Shown piece by piece: positions 43,220 to 51,048 of a stretch of 64,000 nucleotides of DNA. Position 1 is the stretch's first letter. Every line of letters starts with the position of its first letter. The notes beneath the pieces are model-generated. The model was given only the letters and a program-made list of their open reading frames with translations. It was not told the DNA's origin and searched no databases. This DNA comes from Arthrobacter sp. APC 3897 (GTDB lineage Bacteria > Actinomycetota > Actinomycetes > Actinomycetales > Micrococcaceae): NCBI RefSeq assembly GCF_030407495.1, contig NZ_JASDDG010000011.1, positions 41,453 to 105,452 of the forward strand, in the 5' to 3' direction. Both the position numbers and the translations under genes were made by a program.

Positions 43220-44322
43220 CGGTTCGTCATTTCTGTCGAGGCGGCGGGAACGGGGGCGGCGGCGGGCCAGTACCTCTTTTGCGCCCACAGTGCGGCGTAC
43301 ACCAGTGCCACCAGGACGGGAACCTCGATGAGCGGGCCGACGACGCCGGCGAGCGCCTGCCCGGAGGTCACGCCGTACGTGCCGATGGCCACGGCAATGG
43401 CCAGTTCAAAATTGTTGCCCGCGGCGGTAAAGGCCAGCGTGGCGGTGCGGGGATACCCCAGGTTCAGCACTCTTCCCAGCACCATTCCGGCGCCGAACAC
43501 CACGAGGAAGTAAACCAGCAGCGGGAGGGCGATCCGGGCCACGTCCGCCGGGTTCGAGGTGATCTCATCTCCCTGCAGGGCGAAGAGCAAAACGATGGTG
43601 AACAGCAGGCCGTAGAGCGCCCAGGGGCCAAGCTTCGGGAGGAACCTGCCCTCGTACCATTCCCGGCCGCGGGCCTTCTCCCCGAGGACGCGGGTAAGGA
43701 AGCCCGCCAGCAGCGGAATACCCAGGAAAACCAGGAAGCTGGCGGTGATGGACCAGAATGAGAACTCTGCGCTCGTTGTTTCCAGGCCCAGCCAGCCGGG
43801 CAGGACCTGCAGGTAGAACCACCCCAGGGCGCCGAAGGCAATCACCTGGAACACGGAGTTGATGGCCACCAGCACGGCGGCGGCCTCACGGTCCCCGCAG
43901 GCCAGGTCATTCCAGATCATCACCATGGCGATGCAGCGGGCCAGCCCGACAATAATCAGTCCGGTCCGGTATTCAGGCAGGTCCGGCAGGAAGATCCAGG
44001 CCAGAGCAAACATGACGGCCGGGGCGGCCACCCAGTTAAGCACCAGGGACGTGATCATGAGCTTCCGGTCGGCCACCACGGCACGGGTCTCGTTATAGCG
44101 GACCTTGGCCAGGACCGGGTACATCATCACCAGCAGGCCGACGGCGATGGGCAGCGACACATTCGAGACCTTGATGGAGTCCAGGGCCGGACCAATACCG
44201 GGAACCAGCCTCCCCAGCAACAGCCCGGCAGCCATCGCGGCAATGATCCAGACCGGCAGGAACCGGTCCAGGGTGGAGAGCCGGGCGGTGACCTGTCCAG
44301 TGTGGGCTGGTGCGGTGGACAT
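43216..44322 (-). CDS. acr3: Arsenite efflux transporter Acr3
   Basis: A 368-aa ten-helix membrane protein of the bile-acid/arsenite transporter superfamily that extrudes As(III). Diagnostic features are the conserved Cys in helix 4 (LARCIAMVMIWNDLACGD), the Gly-Asn-Asn-Phe-Glu segment TAAGNNFELAIAVA in helix 9 and GVVGPLIEVPVLVALVY in helix 10. ATG 44322 has AAGGAGC upstream. First gene of the leftward ars operon; divergent from arsR. Antimonite may also be a substrate. Confidence 0.95.
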   Translation of the reverse strand: MSTAPAHTGQVTARLSTLDRFLPVWIIAAMAAGLLLGRLVPGIGPALDSIKVSNVSLPIAVGLLVMMYPVLAKVRYNETRAVVADRKLMITSLVLNWVAAPAVMFALAWIFLPDLPEYRTGLIIVGLARCIAMVMIWNDLACGDREAAAVLVAINSVFQVIAFGALGWFYLQVLPGWLGLETTSAEFSFWSITASFLVFLGIPLLAGFLTRVLGEKARGREWYEGRFLPKLGPWALYGLLFTIVLLFALQGDEITSNPADVARIALPLLVYFLVVFGAGMVLGRVLNLGYPRTATLAFTAAGNNFELAIAVAIGTYGVTSGQALAGVVGPLIEVPVLVALVYAALWAQKRYWPAAAPVPAASTEMTNR

Positions 44323-44367
44323 GCTCAAAGCTCCTTGGGCGGGACATCAACTGGGGGGACATCAGGA

Positions 44368-44383
44368 ATCGATCACGATCGAT
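44368..44383. promoter_or_regulatory. Candidate ArsR operator
   Basis: Two ATCGAT half-sites separated by CACG (44368-44373 and 44378-44383) form a palindrome in the acr3/arsR divergent region. A second palindrome, TCAATTGA, lies at 44424-44431, close to arsR. ArsR-family repressors bind such imperfect repeats and would control both directions. Confidence 0.5.
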
Positions 44384-44447
44384 GTATGCCGCTGTCGAGT
44401 ATCCCCGCATATATCGACGGATGTCAATTGATGTGGATAATGGTGGG

Positions 44448-44798
44448 GTGAACTCCGTACAGACTGCTCCTGACCCTGTTGCTGAGGCCTGCTGCACTCC
44501 GCTGACATCCGAAGCCCTCAGCATTGAAGACGCCCAGCGGTTCGCACAGCTGCTCAAGGCGGTAGCAGAGCCGACCCGGCTGCGCCTGGTGTCCCTGATC
44601 GCAGCCCAGGAGAACAAGGAAGCCTGCGTCTGCGACCTCACCGGACCTGTGGGCCTGGGCCAGCCGACGGTTTCCCACCACCTGAAGATCCTGGTGGACG
44701 CCGGCATCCTGCACCGCGAGAAGCGCGGCGTATGGGCCTACTACTCCATCGTCCCGGGCGCCCTGGAACGCGCCGCTGCGGTCCTGGCTCCCCGGTGA
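44448..44798 (+). CDS. arsR: ArsR-family arsenic-responsive repressor
   Basis: A 116-aa winged-helix repressor: RFAQLLKAVAEPTRLRLVSL, DNA-recognition region LGQPTVSHHLKILVDAGIL and wing REKRGVWAYYSI. It carries a vicinal pair Cys15-Cys16 (EACCTP) near the N-terminus, the position known for the As(III) site of Corynebacterium glutamicum ArsR, and also Cys60 and Cys62 in the ACVCDLT motif that forms the classical ArsR site. GTG 44448 gives this numbering; ATG 44421 is also in frame and would add 9 residues but overlaps a possible operator. Divergent from acr3 and overlapping by 4 bases with the broken acetyltransferase. Confidence 0.92.
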   Translation: MNSVQTAPDPVAEACCTPLTSEALSIEDAQRFAQLLKAVAEPTRLRLVSLIAAQENKEACVCDLTGPVGLGQPTVSHHLKILVDAGILHREKRGVWAYYSIVPGALERAAAVLAPR

Positions 44799-45345
44799 GC
44801 AGCACCCCCGTCCCACAGAGCGGCGGGGACCCTCTCGTCCGCGCACTGGTCAAGGCTGACTGGCCGGCAGTGCAGGGCATCTATGCGGCCGGAATTGCGA
44901 CGGGCCAGGCAACCTTCGAAAGCCGGACGCCCGGCTGGGAAACCTTCGATGCGCGGCATTTGCCCGGGCTCCGGCTCGTCGCCCAAGCCGACGGCGGGAT
45001 CCTGGACTGGGCCGCTGCCTCCCCCGTTTCCGCCCGCACCGTTTACCGGGGTGTTGCCGAGCACTCCGTGTACGCCGACCCGGCGGCACGGGGACGCGGG
45101 GACGCGGCACTGGAAAAATCCTGCTGCACGCCATGGTGGCGGCCGCCGAGGACTCGGGCATCTGGACCCTCCAGTGCAGCATCTTCCCTGAGAACACCGC
45201 CAGCCTGGCCCTGCACCGGGCGGAGGGATTCCGGATTGTGGGCGTCCGGGAGCGTGTTGCCCAAATGACGTACGGCCCACAGGCCGGCAAGTGGCGGGAC
45301 ACCCTGTTTCTGGAGCGGCGCAGCGCCACCGTTGGGGCAACCTGA
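44795..45345 (+). pseudogene. arsN1: ArsN/phosphinothricin-type N-acetyltransferase broken by an 8-bp duplication
   Basis: Two overlapping frames together encode a GNAT of the phosphinothricin/arsinothricin acetyltransferase family. The first part (GTG 44795, GTGA-coupled to arsR) has VRALVKADWPAVQGIYAAGI, QATFESRTPGWETFDARH and EHSVYADPAARGRG. The second, in another frame from about 45103, has GRGTGKILLHAMVAAAEDSG, CSIFPENTASLALHRAEGF and KWRDTLFLERRS. The frames part at a tandem copy of an 8-bp unit (45089-45104). Removing one copy gives a continuous 180-aa reading frame with the acetyl-CoA motif RGRGTG. ArsN1 proteins acetylate arsinothricin and are found in ars operons. Either a recent inactivation, a switch, or a sequencing/assembly error. 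Confidence 0.8.
45089..45104 (+). repeat. Perfect 8-bp tandem duplication in the acetyltransferase gene
   Basis: CGGGGACG occurs twice in direct succession (45089-45096 and 45097-45104). One copy is in the first reading frame and one makes the shift. Deleting 8 bases restores the family motif, so this is very probably the causal event. Confidence 0.85.
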
Positions 45346-45369
45346 GGTCAGCAGCGAAGCTGCGCGTGG

Positions 45370-45681
45370 ATGAACCCACCGGACCCGGTCCGGGTGTTCG
45401 GCGAGGCGCATGGGAGTCCCGCCGCCCAGGCGTTGAAAAATGCCTTGCCCATCGCCGGTGAACTGGGTATTTCCGAGGTCCTGCTCACCTGCAATGAAGA
45501 CAGCGCCGGCTCACGGGCGACGATCGAAGCGAACGGCGGCGTCCTGGAGGACATCCGCCACGGCAAGCTCCGCTACTGGATCGCCGGCGCCCAGCAGCTC
45601 CTCACGCCCCGCCCCTCTTCCCCCGCGCCCCCGGGAGCTCTTAGCTCCCGGGCCGCAGCAGCGGCAGCAGCGTCTCGATGA
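45370..45681 (+). pseudogene. C-terminal remnant of a second GNAT acetyltransferase
   Basis: The translated part EVLLTCNEDSAGSRATIEAN, followed by GGVLEDIRHGKLRYWI, matches the C-terminal third of GNAT proteins of the RimJ/YdaF-like group (ending near 45588). The N-terminal two-thirds, including the start and the acetyl-CoA loop, are absent: upstream pieces such as GVRRGAW appear in another frame. The tail after 45588 is Ala/Pro/Ser-rich readthrough into the prpE terminator. It lies between arsN1 and convergent prpE, in the 295 bases that otherwise hold no gene. Confidence 0.65.
45630..45652 (-). terminator. Hairpin overlapping the prpE stop codon
   Basis: A perfect 10-bp stem (45630-45639 against 45643-45652) with a 3-base loop, spanning the prpE TAA. 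No T run follows on the - strand, so the hairpin may act by other means. Confidence 0.55.
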
Positions 45682-47611
45682 CTCCCGGATCCTCGATGGT
45701 GGAGGGAACGGTGTAGGCATCGCCGTCGGCAATCTGGCGCATGGTCTTGCGCAGGATTTTGCCCGACCGGGTCTTGGGCAGTGCCTCAACCACCTGCACG
45801 TCCTTGAAGTCCGCCACCGGTCCGATGGACTGGCGCACCAGCTTCACCAGGTCCGCGCGCAGCTCCTCCGCATCAATCTCGGAACCGGCCTTCAGCACCA
45901 CATAACCGCACGGGCGCTGTCCCTTCAGCGAATCAGCCACCCCGATTACGGCACATTCAGCCACGGCTGGATGTGTCGCCACGATCTGCTCCATCGCCCC
46001 GGTGGACAGGCGGTGGCCGGACACGTTAATGACGTCGTCGGTGCGGCCCATGACAAACACGTAGCCGTCCTCATCCACATAGCCGGAGTCCCCGGTGGTG
46101 TAGCAGCCCTCAAAGATCTCCAGGTAGGAGGACCGGAACCGGTCGTCGCTGCCCCAGAGCGTGGTGAGCGTTCCGGGCGGCAGCGGCAGCCGCAGCACAA
46201 TGTTGCCTTCCTCGCCGGCCGGAACCTCTGCGCCCGCGCCGTCAACGATGGCCAGCGAGAACCCGGGAACCGGCACCGTGGCCGAACCTGCCTTGATCGG
46301 AAGCTGCTCCAGACCCAGCGGATTGGCGCAGATCGCCCAGCCGGTCTCGGTCTGCCACCAGTGGTCCACCACGGGGACGTCCAGCGCTTGCCCGGCCCAC
46401 GTGAAGGTCTCCGGGTCCAGCCGCTCCCCCGCGACAAACAGGGTCCGCAGCCGGGAGAGATCGTAGCCGGCCATCAGGGCTGCGTCCGGGTCTGCCTTGC
46501 GGATCGCGCGCAGCGCAGTGGGTGCCGTGAACAGGACATCCACGCCGTGCTGCTCCGCCACCCGCCAGAAGGCCCCCGCATCCGGCGTGCCCACCGGTTT
46601 GCCCTCATAGAGCACCGTGGTGGCACCGGCGATCAGCGGCGCGTACACAATGTAGGAGTGGCCCACCACCCAGCCCACGTCCGAGGCGGTCCACATCACC
46701 TGTCCCGGTCCGATGTCGTAAATATTGCGCATGGACCACGCCAGTGCGACGGCGTGGGAACCGTTGTCGCGGACCACGCCCTTGGGCGCGCCGGTGGTGC
46801 CCGAGGTGTACAGGATGTACAGCGGGTCCGTTGCGGCCACGGATACCGGACCGGCCGGGGACGCGTCTGCGGCGAGTGCGTCCCAGTCGTGCCAGGCGGT
46901 GCCGTGTGCGCCGTCGTACTCCTGCGGTGTGTGGGTGAACCCGGCACGTTCGGCAACCACCACGTGATTGACGCGGTGGGCTGCAGCAGCGAGGGCCTCC
47001 GCAACATTGGGCAGATACTCTACAGTGCGCTTGGGCTCCAGCCCCCCGCTGGCGGTAACGACGACGGCGGGCCGGGCATCGTCGATGCGGGCCGCCAGTT
47101 CCTTCGGGGCGAAGCCGCCAAAGACCACTGAATGGATGGCCCCCAGCCTCGCTGCGGCGAGCATGGCGATCACAGCTTCCGGAATCATGGGCAGATAGAT
47201 GATGACCCGGTCCCCCGCCTCCACCCCGAGCCCGCGAAGCACACCGGCAAAGGTTTCCACCTCGGTCAGGAGCTGGCTGTAGGTGTACGTGCGTGTGCTG
47301 CCGAGCATCGCGGAGTCATAGATCAGCGCGTCAGCGTCTCCCCTGCCGGCGGCCACATGGCGGTCAAGGGCGTTGTAGCTGGTGTTGAGATAGCCGTCGG
47401 GGAACCAGTGGTACTGCGGAGCCTCCGACTCATCCAGGGCGCGCTTCGGAGCGGTGTCCCAGTCCACCAGTGAGGCGGCATCCAACCAGAACGCTTCGGG
47501 ATCGCGGAGGCTGCGTGCATAGGCCTCCCCGTACGCGCCTTCCGTTGACCCAGCGGCGGACGGGGCTGCGGTGTCCGGTGCTTCGTTTCCTGCATCCAGG
47601 CCAGAGCTCAT
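45641..47611 (-). CDS. prpE: Propionyl-CoA synthetase (acetate-CoA ligase family)
   Basis: Activates propionate to propionyl-CoA for the methylcitrate cycle. A 656-aa AMP-forming ligase: ATP motif YILYTSGTTGAPKG, DHWWQTETGW, the TTGDSGYVDEDGYVFVMGRT hinge, DVINVSGHRLSTG, and the acetylated-Lys motif PKTRSGKILRK near residue 620. The prp location and sequence pattern favour propionate over acetate, though acetate activity is possible. ATG 47611 has GGAGGA three bases upstream. Divergent from the GntR regulator, sharing a promoter region with two TGTATACA palindromes. Confidence 0.93.
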   Translation of the reverse strand: MSSGLDAGNEAPDTAAPSAAGSTEGAYGEAYARSLRDPEAFWLDAASLVDWDTAPKRALDESEAPQYHWFPDGYLNTSYNALDRHVAAGRGDADALIYDSAMLGSTRTYTYSQLLTEVETFAGVLRGLGVEAGDRVIIYLPMIPEAVIAMLAAARLGAIHSVVFGGFAPKELAARIDDARPAVVVTASGGLEPKRTVEYLPNVAEALAAAAHRVNHVVVAERAGFTHTPQEYDGAHGTAWHDWDALAADASPAGPVSVAATDPLYILYTSGTTGAPKGVVRDNGSHAVALAWSMRNIYDIGPGQVMWTASDVGWVVGHSYIVYAPLIAGATTVLYEGKPVGTPDAGAFWRVAEQHGVDVLFTAPTALRAIRKADPDAALMAGYDLSRLRTLFVAGERLDPETFTWAGQALDVPVVDHWWQTETGWAICANPLGLEQLPIKAGSATVPVPGFSLAIVDGAGAEVPAGEEGNIVLRLPLPPGTLTTLWGSDDRFRSSYLEIFEGCYTTGDSGYVDEDGYVFVMGRTDDVINVSGHRLSTGAMEQIVATHPAVAECAVIGVADSLKGQRPCGYVVLKAGSEIDAEELRADLVKLVRQSIGPVADFKDVQVVEALPKTRSGKILRKTMRQIADGDAYTVPSTIEDPGVIETLLPLLRPGS

Positions 47612-47681
47612 GAATCCTCCTCGATTCGCAATGTGATAACCATCACCCTAGGGCAGGACGATGCCGGGTCACAATTGGGCT

Positions 47682-47691
47682 GTGTATACAT
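47682..47691. promoter_or_regulatory. GntR operator, copy 1 (GTGTATACAT)
   Basis: TGTATACA palindrome at 47683-47690 inside the prpE/GntR divergent region, 71 bases upstream of the prpE start. The same core occurs 64 bases to the right. FCD-type GntR regulators bind TTGTATACA-like sites (for example MatR), supporting this assignment. Confidence 0.65.
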
Positions 47692-47745
47692 GACACAAAG
47701 CGAACTACAGCAGGTTCGCGGTTTTTGTTTCCCCAACCCGATCTT

Positions 47746-47755
47746 GTGTATACAC
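47746..47755. promoter_or_regulatory. GntR operator, copy 2 (GTGTATACAC)
   Basis: Perfect 10-bp palindrome with the core TGTATACA at 47747-47754, 69 bases upstream of the GntR start. Spacing of 64 bp from copy 1 is about six helical turns, which would allow two dimers to contact each other across the divergent promoters. Confidence 0.65.
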
Positions 47756-47823
47756 TGATGAGACACATCACATCACGGAGCAGTTCGGCACCGCCGGCTG
47801 GCCACAAGCGTAAAGGAGCGCCA

Positions 47824-48477
47824 ATGAGGGCAAGCGACCGCGCCTACCGGGCGCTCCGCGAAGACATCGTGGCCGGCAGCCTCCTGCCCGGAACCGTTTT
47901 GGGTGAAGTGGAGCAGTCACAGCGTCTGGGCATTTCCCGCACGCCCCTGCGCGAGGCACTGAGCAGGCTCACAGCCGATGGCCTCACCGCGCCGCACAAC
48001 GGCCGCGGCGTGGTGGTTACATCCATTTCACCGGAGACAGTGACCGAGCTGTTTGAGCTGCGCCAGGCGCTGGAGTGCAAGGCGGCTGCACTGGCAGCCA
48101 CCCGCGGAGAACCTGAACTTTTCACCGGCCTGCGCCGGGACTTCGAGCAGGCGGCGGATCTCATCGTCTCTGAAACGGAGCTGGATCCTTCCCGCTCGGC
48201 CTATTACGCCCTGGTGGCACGGCTGGATGAAGCCATTGACACGGCTGCGGCAAATACCTACCTCGCCCAGGCACTGGCCAACGTGCGGCTGCACCTGGCC
48301 CGGGTCCGCAGACTGGCCAAGGACAACCCCCGGCGGCTGCTCGCCACCGCGGGCGAACATGCCACCATTGCCTCCGCCATAGCGGCCCGGGATCCCGCGC
48401 TGGCTTCGGCAGCCACCTCGGTCCACCTGCATAAGTCGCTGGAACACTTCCTCGCAGCGGTCGGTCCGCCGGGATGA
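47824..48477 (+). CDS. GntR-family (FCD/FadR-like) regulator of the methylcitrate locus
   Basis: A 217-aa regulator. N-terminal winged helix: [40 protein letters not shown] and [11 protein letters not shown]-terminal all-helical FCD ligand domain with the metal-binding type residues in [16 protein letters not shown] and [16 protein letters not shown] 47824 has AAAGGAG at 47813-47819. Location between prpE and prpDBC and the TGTATACA palindromes upstream suggest it senses a propionate-derived metabolite such as methylcitrate or propionyl-CoA. Confidence 0.9.
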   Translation: MRASDRAYRALREDIVAGSLLPGTVLGEVEQSQRLGISRTPLREALSRLTADGLTAPHNGRGVVVTSISPETVTELFELRQALECKAAALAATRGEPELFTGLRRDFEQAADLIVSETELDPSRSAYYALVARLDEAIDTAAANTYLAQALANVRLHLARVRRLAKDNPRRLLATAGEHATIASAIAARDPALASAATSVHLHKSLEHFLAAVGPPG

Positions 48478-48539
48478 AGACCCTTTCAACCGGCACCCCA
48501 ACACTTCACGACAGCACCATCGATCACAGTTCCGCCAAA

Positions 48540-48554
48540 ACGTTCCCAGAACGT
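48540..48554. promoter_or_regulatory. Inverted repeat upstream of prpD
   Basis: ACGTTC and GAACGT separated by CCA, perfectly symmetric, 18 bases upstream of the prpD start in the 94-bp GntR-prpD space. It differs from the TGTATACA sites, so a second regulator or a promoter element could use it. Confidence 0.4.
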
Positions 48555-48571
48555 CCCCGAAAGGACACACC

Positions 48572-50089
48572 ATGAATCTCCACAAAGTGCGGGTCCACCG
48601 CAGCGATGAGAACCTGGCCCGCGAAGACCAGCTGGCCTACAAGATCGCCGAGGTCGCCGCTGACCCCGTCGCCGTAACCGATGAGGTCACGGACATGGTC
48701 ATCAACCGCATCATCGACAACGCCTCGGTAGCCGTCGCCTCACTGAACCGCGGACCCATCGTCGCCGCCCGCGCCCAGGCGCTGTCCTTCTCCCCCTCCG
48801 CGCACGGCAAGGGTTCCGCCGTCTTCGGCGTCGAGCAGAAGAGCTCCCCGGAATGGGCGGCCTGGGCCAACGGCGTTGCCGTTCGCGAACTCGACTACCA
48901 CGACACCTTCCTGGCCGCCGAGTACTCCCACCCGGGTGACAACATCCCGCCGCTGCTCGCAGTCGCCCAGCACACCGGTGCCTCCGGTGCGGACCTGATC
49001 CGCGGCATTGCCACCGGCTACGAAATCCAGGTGGACCTGGTCAAGGCCATCTGCCTGCACAAGCACAAGATCGACCACGTGGCGCACCTCGGCCCGTCCG
49101 CGGCCGCCGGCATCGGCACCCTGCTGGGCCTCGACGTCGACACCATCTTCCAGGCCGTGGGCCAGGCGCTGCACACCACCACCGCCACCCGGCAGTCCCG
49201 CAAGGGCGAAATCTCCACCTGGAAGGCACACGCTCCGGCGTTTGCCGGCAAGATGGCCGTTGAAGCCGTGGACCGCGCCATGCGCGGACAGACCTCCCCC
49301 ACCCCGATCTACGAGGGTGAAGACGGCGTTATTGCCTGGATGCTGGACGGCCCCGACGCCGCCTACGAGGTTCCGCTGCCCGAGGCCGGCGAAGCCAAGC
49401 GCGCCATCCTGGACACCTACACCAAGGAGCACTCCGCCGAATACCAGGCCCAGGCATGGATCGACCTGGCCCGCAAGATCCACCGCGAGCATCCCGAGGC
49501 TGCCGACGCTTCGCAGGTGGCCAGCGTGCTGATCGCCACCTCGCACCACACCCATTACGTGATCGGATCCGGCGCCAACGATCCGCAGAAGTATGACCCC
49601 ACGGCCTCGCGGGAGACCTTGGACCACTCCATTCCGTACATTTTCACCGTTGCCCTGCAGGACGGTTCCTGGCACCACGTGGATTCCTACGCTCCCGAGC
49701 GTGCGGGCCGCGCGGACACCGTTGAGCTGTGGAACAAGGTCACCACGGTGGAGGATCCGGAGTGGACCCGCCGTTACCACTCGCTGGACATCAGCGAGAA
49801 GGCGTTCGGCGGCAAGGTCACCATCGTCCTGAACGACGGCACCGAGATCACCGACGAAATTGCCGTGGCCGATGCACACCCGCTGGGCGCCAAGCCGTTT
49901 GCCCGCGCAGAGTACATCAACAAGTTCCGCACCCTGGCCGCCGGCCTGGTCTCCGAAGAGGAGATTGAGCGGTTCCTGACCACCGTCCAGCGCCTGCCCG
50001 AACTGGCTGCCGGCGAACTGGACCAGCTGAACATCACTGCGGCCGAGGGCGTCATTGACCCGGCCAACGCTCCGAAGGGACTTTTCTAA
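48572..50089 (+). CDS. prpD: 2-Methylcitrate dehydratase
   Basis: Converts 2-methylcitrate to 2-methyl-cis-aconitate. A 505-aa MmgE/PrpD-family protein without iron-sulfur cluster: [72 protein letters not shown] and [16 protein letters not shown], plus [22 protein letters not shown] 48572 has AAAGGAC upstream. Its TAA is directly followed by the prpB ATG. Confidence 0.96.
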   Translation: MNLHKVRVHRSDENLAREDQLAYKIAEVAADPVAVTDEVTDMVINRIIDNASVAVASLNRGPIVAARAQALSFSPSAHGKGSAVFGVEQKSSPEWAAWANGVAVRELDYHDTFLAAEYSHPGDNIPPLLAVAQHTGASGADLIRGIATGYEIQVDLVKAICLHKHKIDHVAHLGPSAAAGIGTLLGLDVDTIFQAVGQALHTTTATRQSRKGEISTWKAHAPAFAGKMAVEAVDRAMRGQTSPTPIYEGEDGVIAWMLDGPDAAYEVPLPEAGEAKRAILDTYTKEHSAEYQAQAWIDLARKIHREHPEAADASQVASVLIATSHHTHYVIGSGANDPQKYDPTASRETLDHSIPYIFTVALQDGSWHHVDSYAPERAGRADTVELWNKVTTVEDPEWTRRYHSLDISEKAFGGKVTIVLNDGTEITDEIAVADAHPLGAKPFARAEYINKFRTLAAGLVSEEEIERFLTTVQRLPELAAGELDQLNITAAEGVIDPANAPKGLF

Positions 50090-50995
50090 ATGCTGTACTC
50101 CTCCGTAACACCCGAAGCCAAGCGCATTGCCTTCCGCGAAGGCCTGGCGTCCGGCACGCTCCAGCAGTTCCCGGGAGCGTTCAACCCGCTCTCTGCCCGC
50201 CTGATCGAGGAAAAGGGGTTCGACGGCGTCTACATCTCCGGCGCTGTCCTCGCCAATGATCTCGGCCTGCCGGACATTGGTTTGACCACCCTGACCGAGG
50301 TGGCCGCCCGGGCCGGGCAGATTGCCAGGATGACGGACCTGCCCGCCATCGTGGATGCCGACACAGGTTTCGGCGAGCCGATGAACGTGGCGCGCTCCAT
50401 CCAGGAACTCGAGAATGCCGGCCTGGCCGGCTGCCACATCGAGGACCAGTTCAACCCGAAGCGCTGCGGCCACCTGGACGGCAAGAATGTCGTGGACCTG
50501 GAGACCGCCACCAAGCGGATCCGTGCCGCTGCGGACGCACGCCGTGATTCGAATTTCCTCATCATGGCGCGCACCGACATCCGCGCCGTGGACGGATTGG
50601 AAGCTGCGCAGGACCGTGCCCGTGCCCTTGTTGACGCCGGAGCGGACGCCATCTTCCCCGAAGCGATGAAGACGCTGGAAGAGTTCGCTGCCATGCGGGA
50701 CGCCGTTGACGTGCCGATCCTGGCCAACATGACTGAGTTCGGGAAGAGCAATCTGTTCAGCTACGACGAGCTGGCTTCGGTGGGCGTCAACATGGTCATC
50801 TACCCGGTGACCCTGCTGCGCAGCGCCATGGGTGCCGCTGAGCGCACGCTGGAGACCATAAAGGCCAAGGGCACCCAGCAGGATGACGTCTCAAACATGC
50901 TCACGCGTGCACGTTTGTACGATCTGGTGGATTATGAAGCCTACAACCACTTCGACACCTCGGTCTTCAACTTTCAGATCCCGGGCAAGCACTAG
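50090..50995 (+). CDS. prpB: 2-Methylisocitrate lyase
   Basis: Cleaves 2-methylisocitrate to pyruvate and succinate. A 301-aa member of the PEP mutase/isocitrate lyase superfamily: VDADTGFGEPMNVARSIQEL (metal-binding Asp residues), HIEDQFNPKRCGHLDGK with the signature Cys126 in KRCGH, and ADAIFPEAMKTLEEF. The KRCGH loop marks lyases, separating it from non-hydrolysing relatives. It follows prpD with no gap and precedes prpC by 53 bases. Confidence 0.96.
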   Translation: MLYSSVTPEAKRIAFREGLASGTLQQFPGAFNPLSARLIEEKGFDGVYISGAVLANDLGLPDIGLTTLTEVAARAGQIARMTDLPAIVDADTGFGEPMNVARSIQELENAGLAGCHIEDQFNPKRCGHLDGKNVVDLETATKRIRAAADARRDSNFLIMARTDIRAVDGLEAAQDRARALVDAGADAIFPEAMKTLEEFAAMRDAVDVPILANMTEFGKSNLFSYDELASVGVNMVIYPVTLLRSAMGAAERTLETIKAKGTQQDDVSNMLTRARLYDLVDYEAYNHFDTSVFNFQIPGKH

Positions 50996-51048
50996 CATTT
51001 CCGGCCGGAATCCCCCGCAACACCACTGCGACAAAGGAGTCTTTCGTA

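Noticed and set aside
48740..50473. A 577-codon open frame on the - strand over prpD and prpB
   Set aside because: It is antisense to two clear enzymes, has no ribosome-binding site or recognizable domain, and is a by-product of GC-rich codon use.
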